A stretch of DNA of 64,000 nt from Auanema rhodensis (lineage: Eukaryota; Nematoda; Chromadorea; Rhabditida; Rhabditidae), in NCBI GenBank assembly GCA_964057225.1, contig OZ059894.1, positions 19,064,476-19,128,475 on the forward strand, in the 5' to 3' direction. This document shows positions 63,748 through 64,000 of the stretch, piece by piece. Under the pieces are notes generated by a model. That model searched no databases. It was given only the letters and a program-made list of their open reading frames with translations, and was not told the origin of the DNA. How positions within the stretch are numbered: the stretch's first letter is position 1; each line of letters starts with the position of its first letter. The position numbers were made by a program, and so were the translations under genes.

Positions 63748-64000
63748 ATAACACAGATCGACGCAGCTTAAAAATCCGCATCGAATGCACTATACTACAT
63801 TGAGAAACGCTTAATACAAAAATTAGTTATGATCGTTTGAAAAATGATGCATTAGTGTATGTTGAGTTTCCATGTACACTCAACATTGCTTCCAAAAACA
63901 TTTTGACAAAAGTTTTTTCGAAAAATTTCAGAATAATTTAGCAAAAAGTAGATGTTTTTAGATTCCTTTTTTCAAGGCAAAGTCGATGGACAATGTTATT
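63748..64000 (+). repeat. First monomer of the next HOR unit, cut by the window edge (253 bp)
   Basis: Begins a new unit of the same series with the aaagtttttt, cagaataattt and aagtcgatgg markers. The array clearly continues beyond the window. Confidence 0.9.

Larger units (their letters stand above)
36117..64000 (+). repeat. 351-bp satellite array, right block (253 bp, 78 complete monomers, 253-bp partial)
   Basis: Same monomer, strand and phase as the left block. Complete monomers start at 36370 and every 351 bp to 63397; the last, from 63748, is cut by the window edge. I found no net length change across the block. The aataatttag variant dominates here, whereas aataaattag dominates in the first 26 kb. 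Confidence 0.98.

Overview
The window is almost entirely one satellite DNA array, interrupted once by a complete-looking DIRS-type (tyrosine-recombinase) retrotransposon. Nothing in it is prokaryotic. Long head-to-tail satellite with higher-order structure, plus a DIRS element, points to a eukaryotic heterochromatic or pericentromeric locus, most plausibly in an invertebrate animal. I cannot name the species from the sequence.

Satellite (1-31689 and 36117-64000). The monomer is AT-rich and exactly 351 bp, always in the same orientation. The left block has 90 complete monomers plus the first 98 bp of another. The right block has the remaining 253 bp of that monomer, 78 complete monomers and a 253-bp partial one at the window edge. 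The only net length change I can detect in about 60 kb is one extra T in a T-run near 24087-24094. Monomers fall into recurrent variant classes, and the classes repeat in order, giving higher-order repeats (HORs): two 11-monomer units (7021-10881, 10882-14742); 7- and 10-monomer repeats in 14743-21411; an approximate 10-monomer unit starting at the split monomer and repeated from 39529; and a nested 13-, 10-, 7-monomer series at 53218-57780, 57781-61290 and 61291-63747. The satellite has no credible gene; its short open frames arise where a stop codon in the monomer has mutated.

Retrotransposon (31690-36116, minus strand, 4427 bp). In its own 5'-to-3' order (right to left) it has: a 147-bp inverted terminal repeat; a 31-bp leader; a 940-residue frame with a basic/acidic Gag-like N-terminus, reverse transcriptase, RNase H and the DIRS methyltransferase-like domain; a 422-residue tyrosine recombinase frame overlapping it by 346 bp in the -1 frame; an internal complementary region; about 246 bp of non-coding DNA; the second 147-bp inverted repeat; and a 35-bp terminal extension. 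Both frames are open and carry the catalytic residues expected. The terminal repeats differ at one base in 147, so insertion looks recent.

How the parts work together. In DIRS elements the internal complementary region is thought to template completion and joining of the ends into a circle, which the recombinase inserts without target-site duplication. The sequence fits this closely. The two halves of the interrupted monomer add up to exactly 351 bp, and the trinucleotide AAT is shared by the target site and both element ends, and occurs once (as ATT) at the centre of the internal complementary region. The 10-monomer counterpart of the interrupted monomer (from 39529) is uninterrupted, so insertion probably came after that HOR duplicated.
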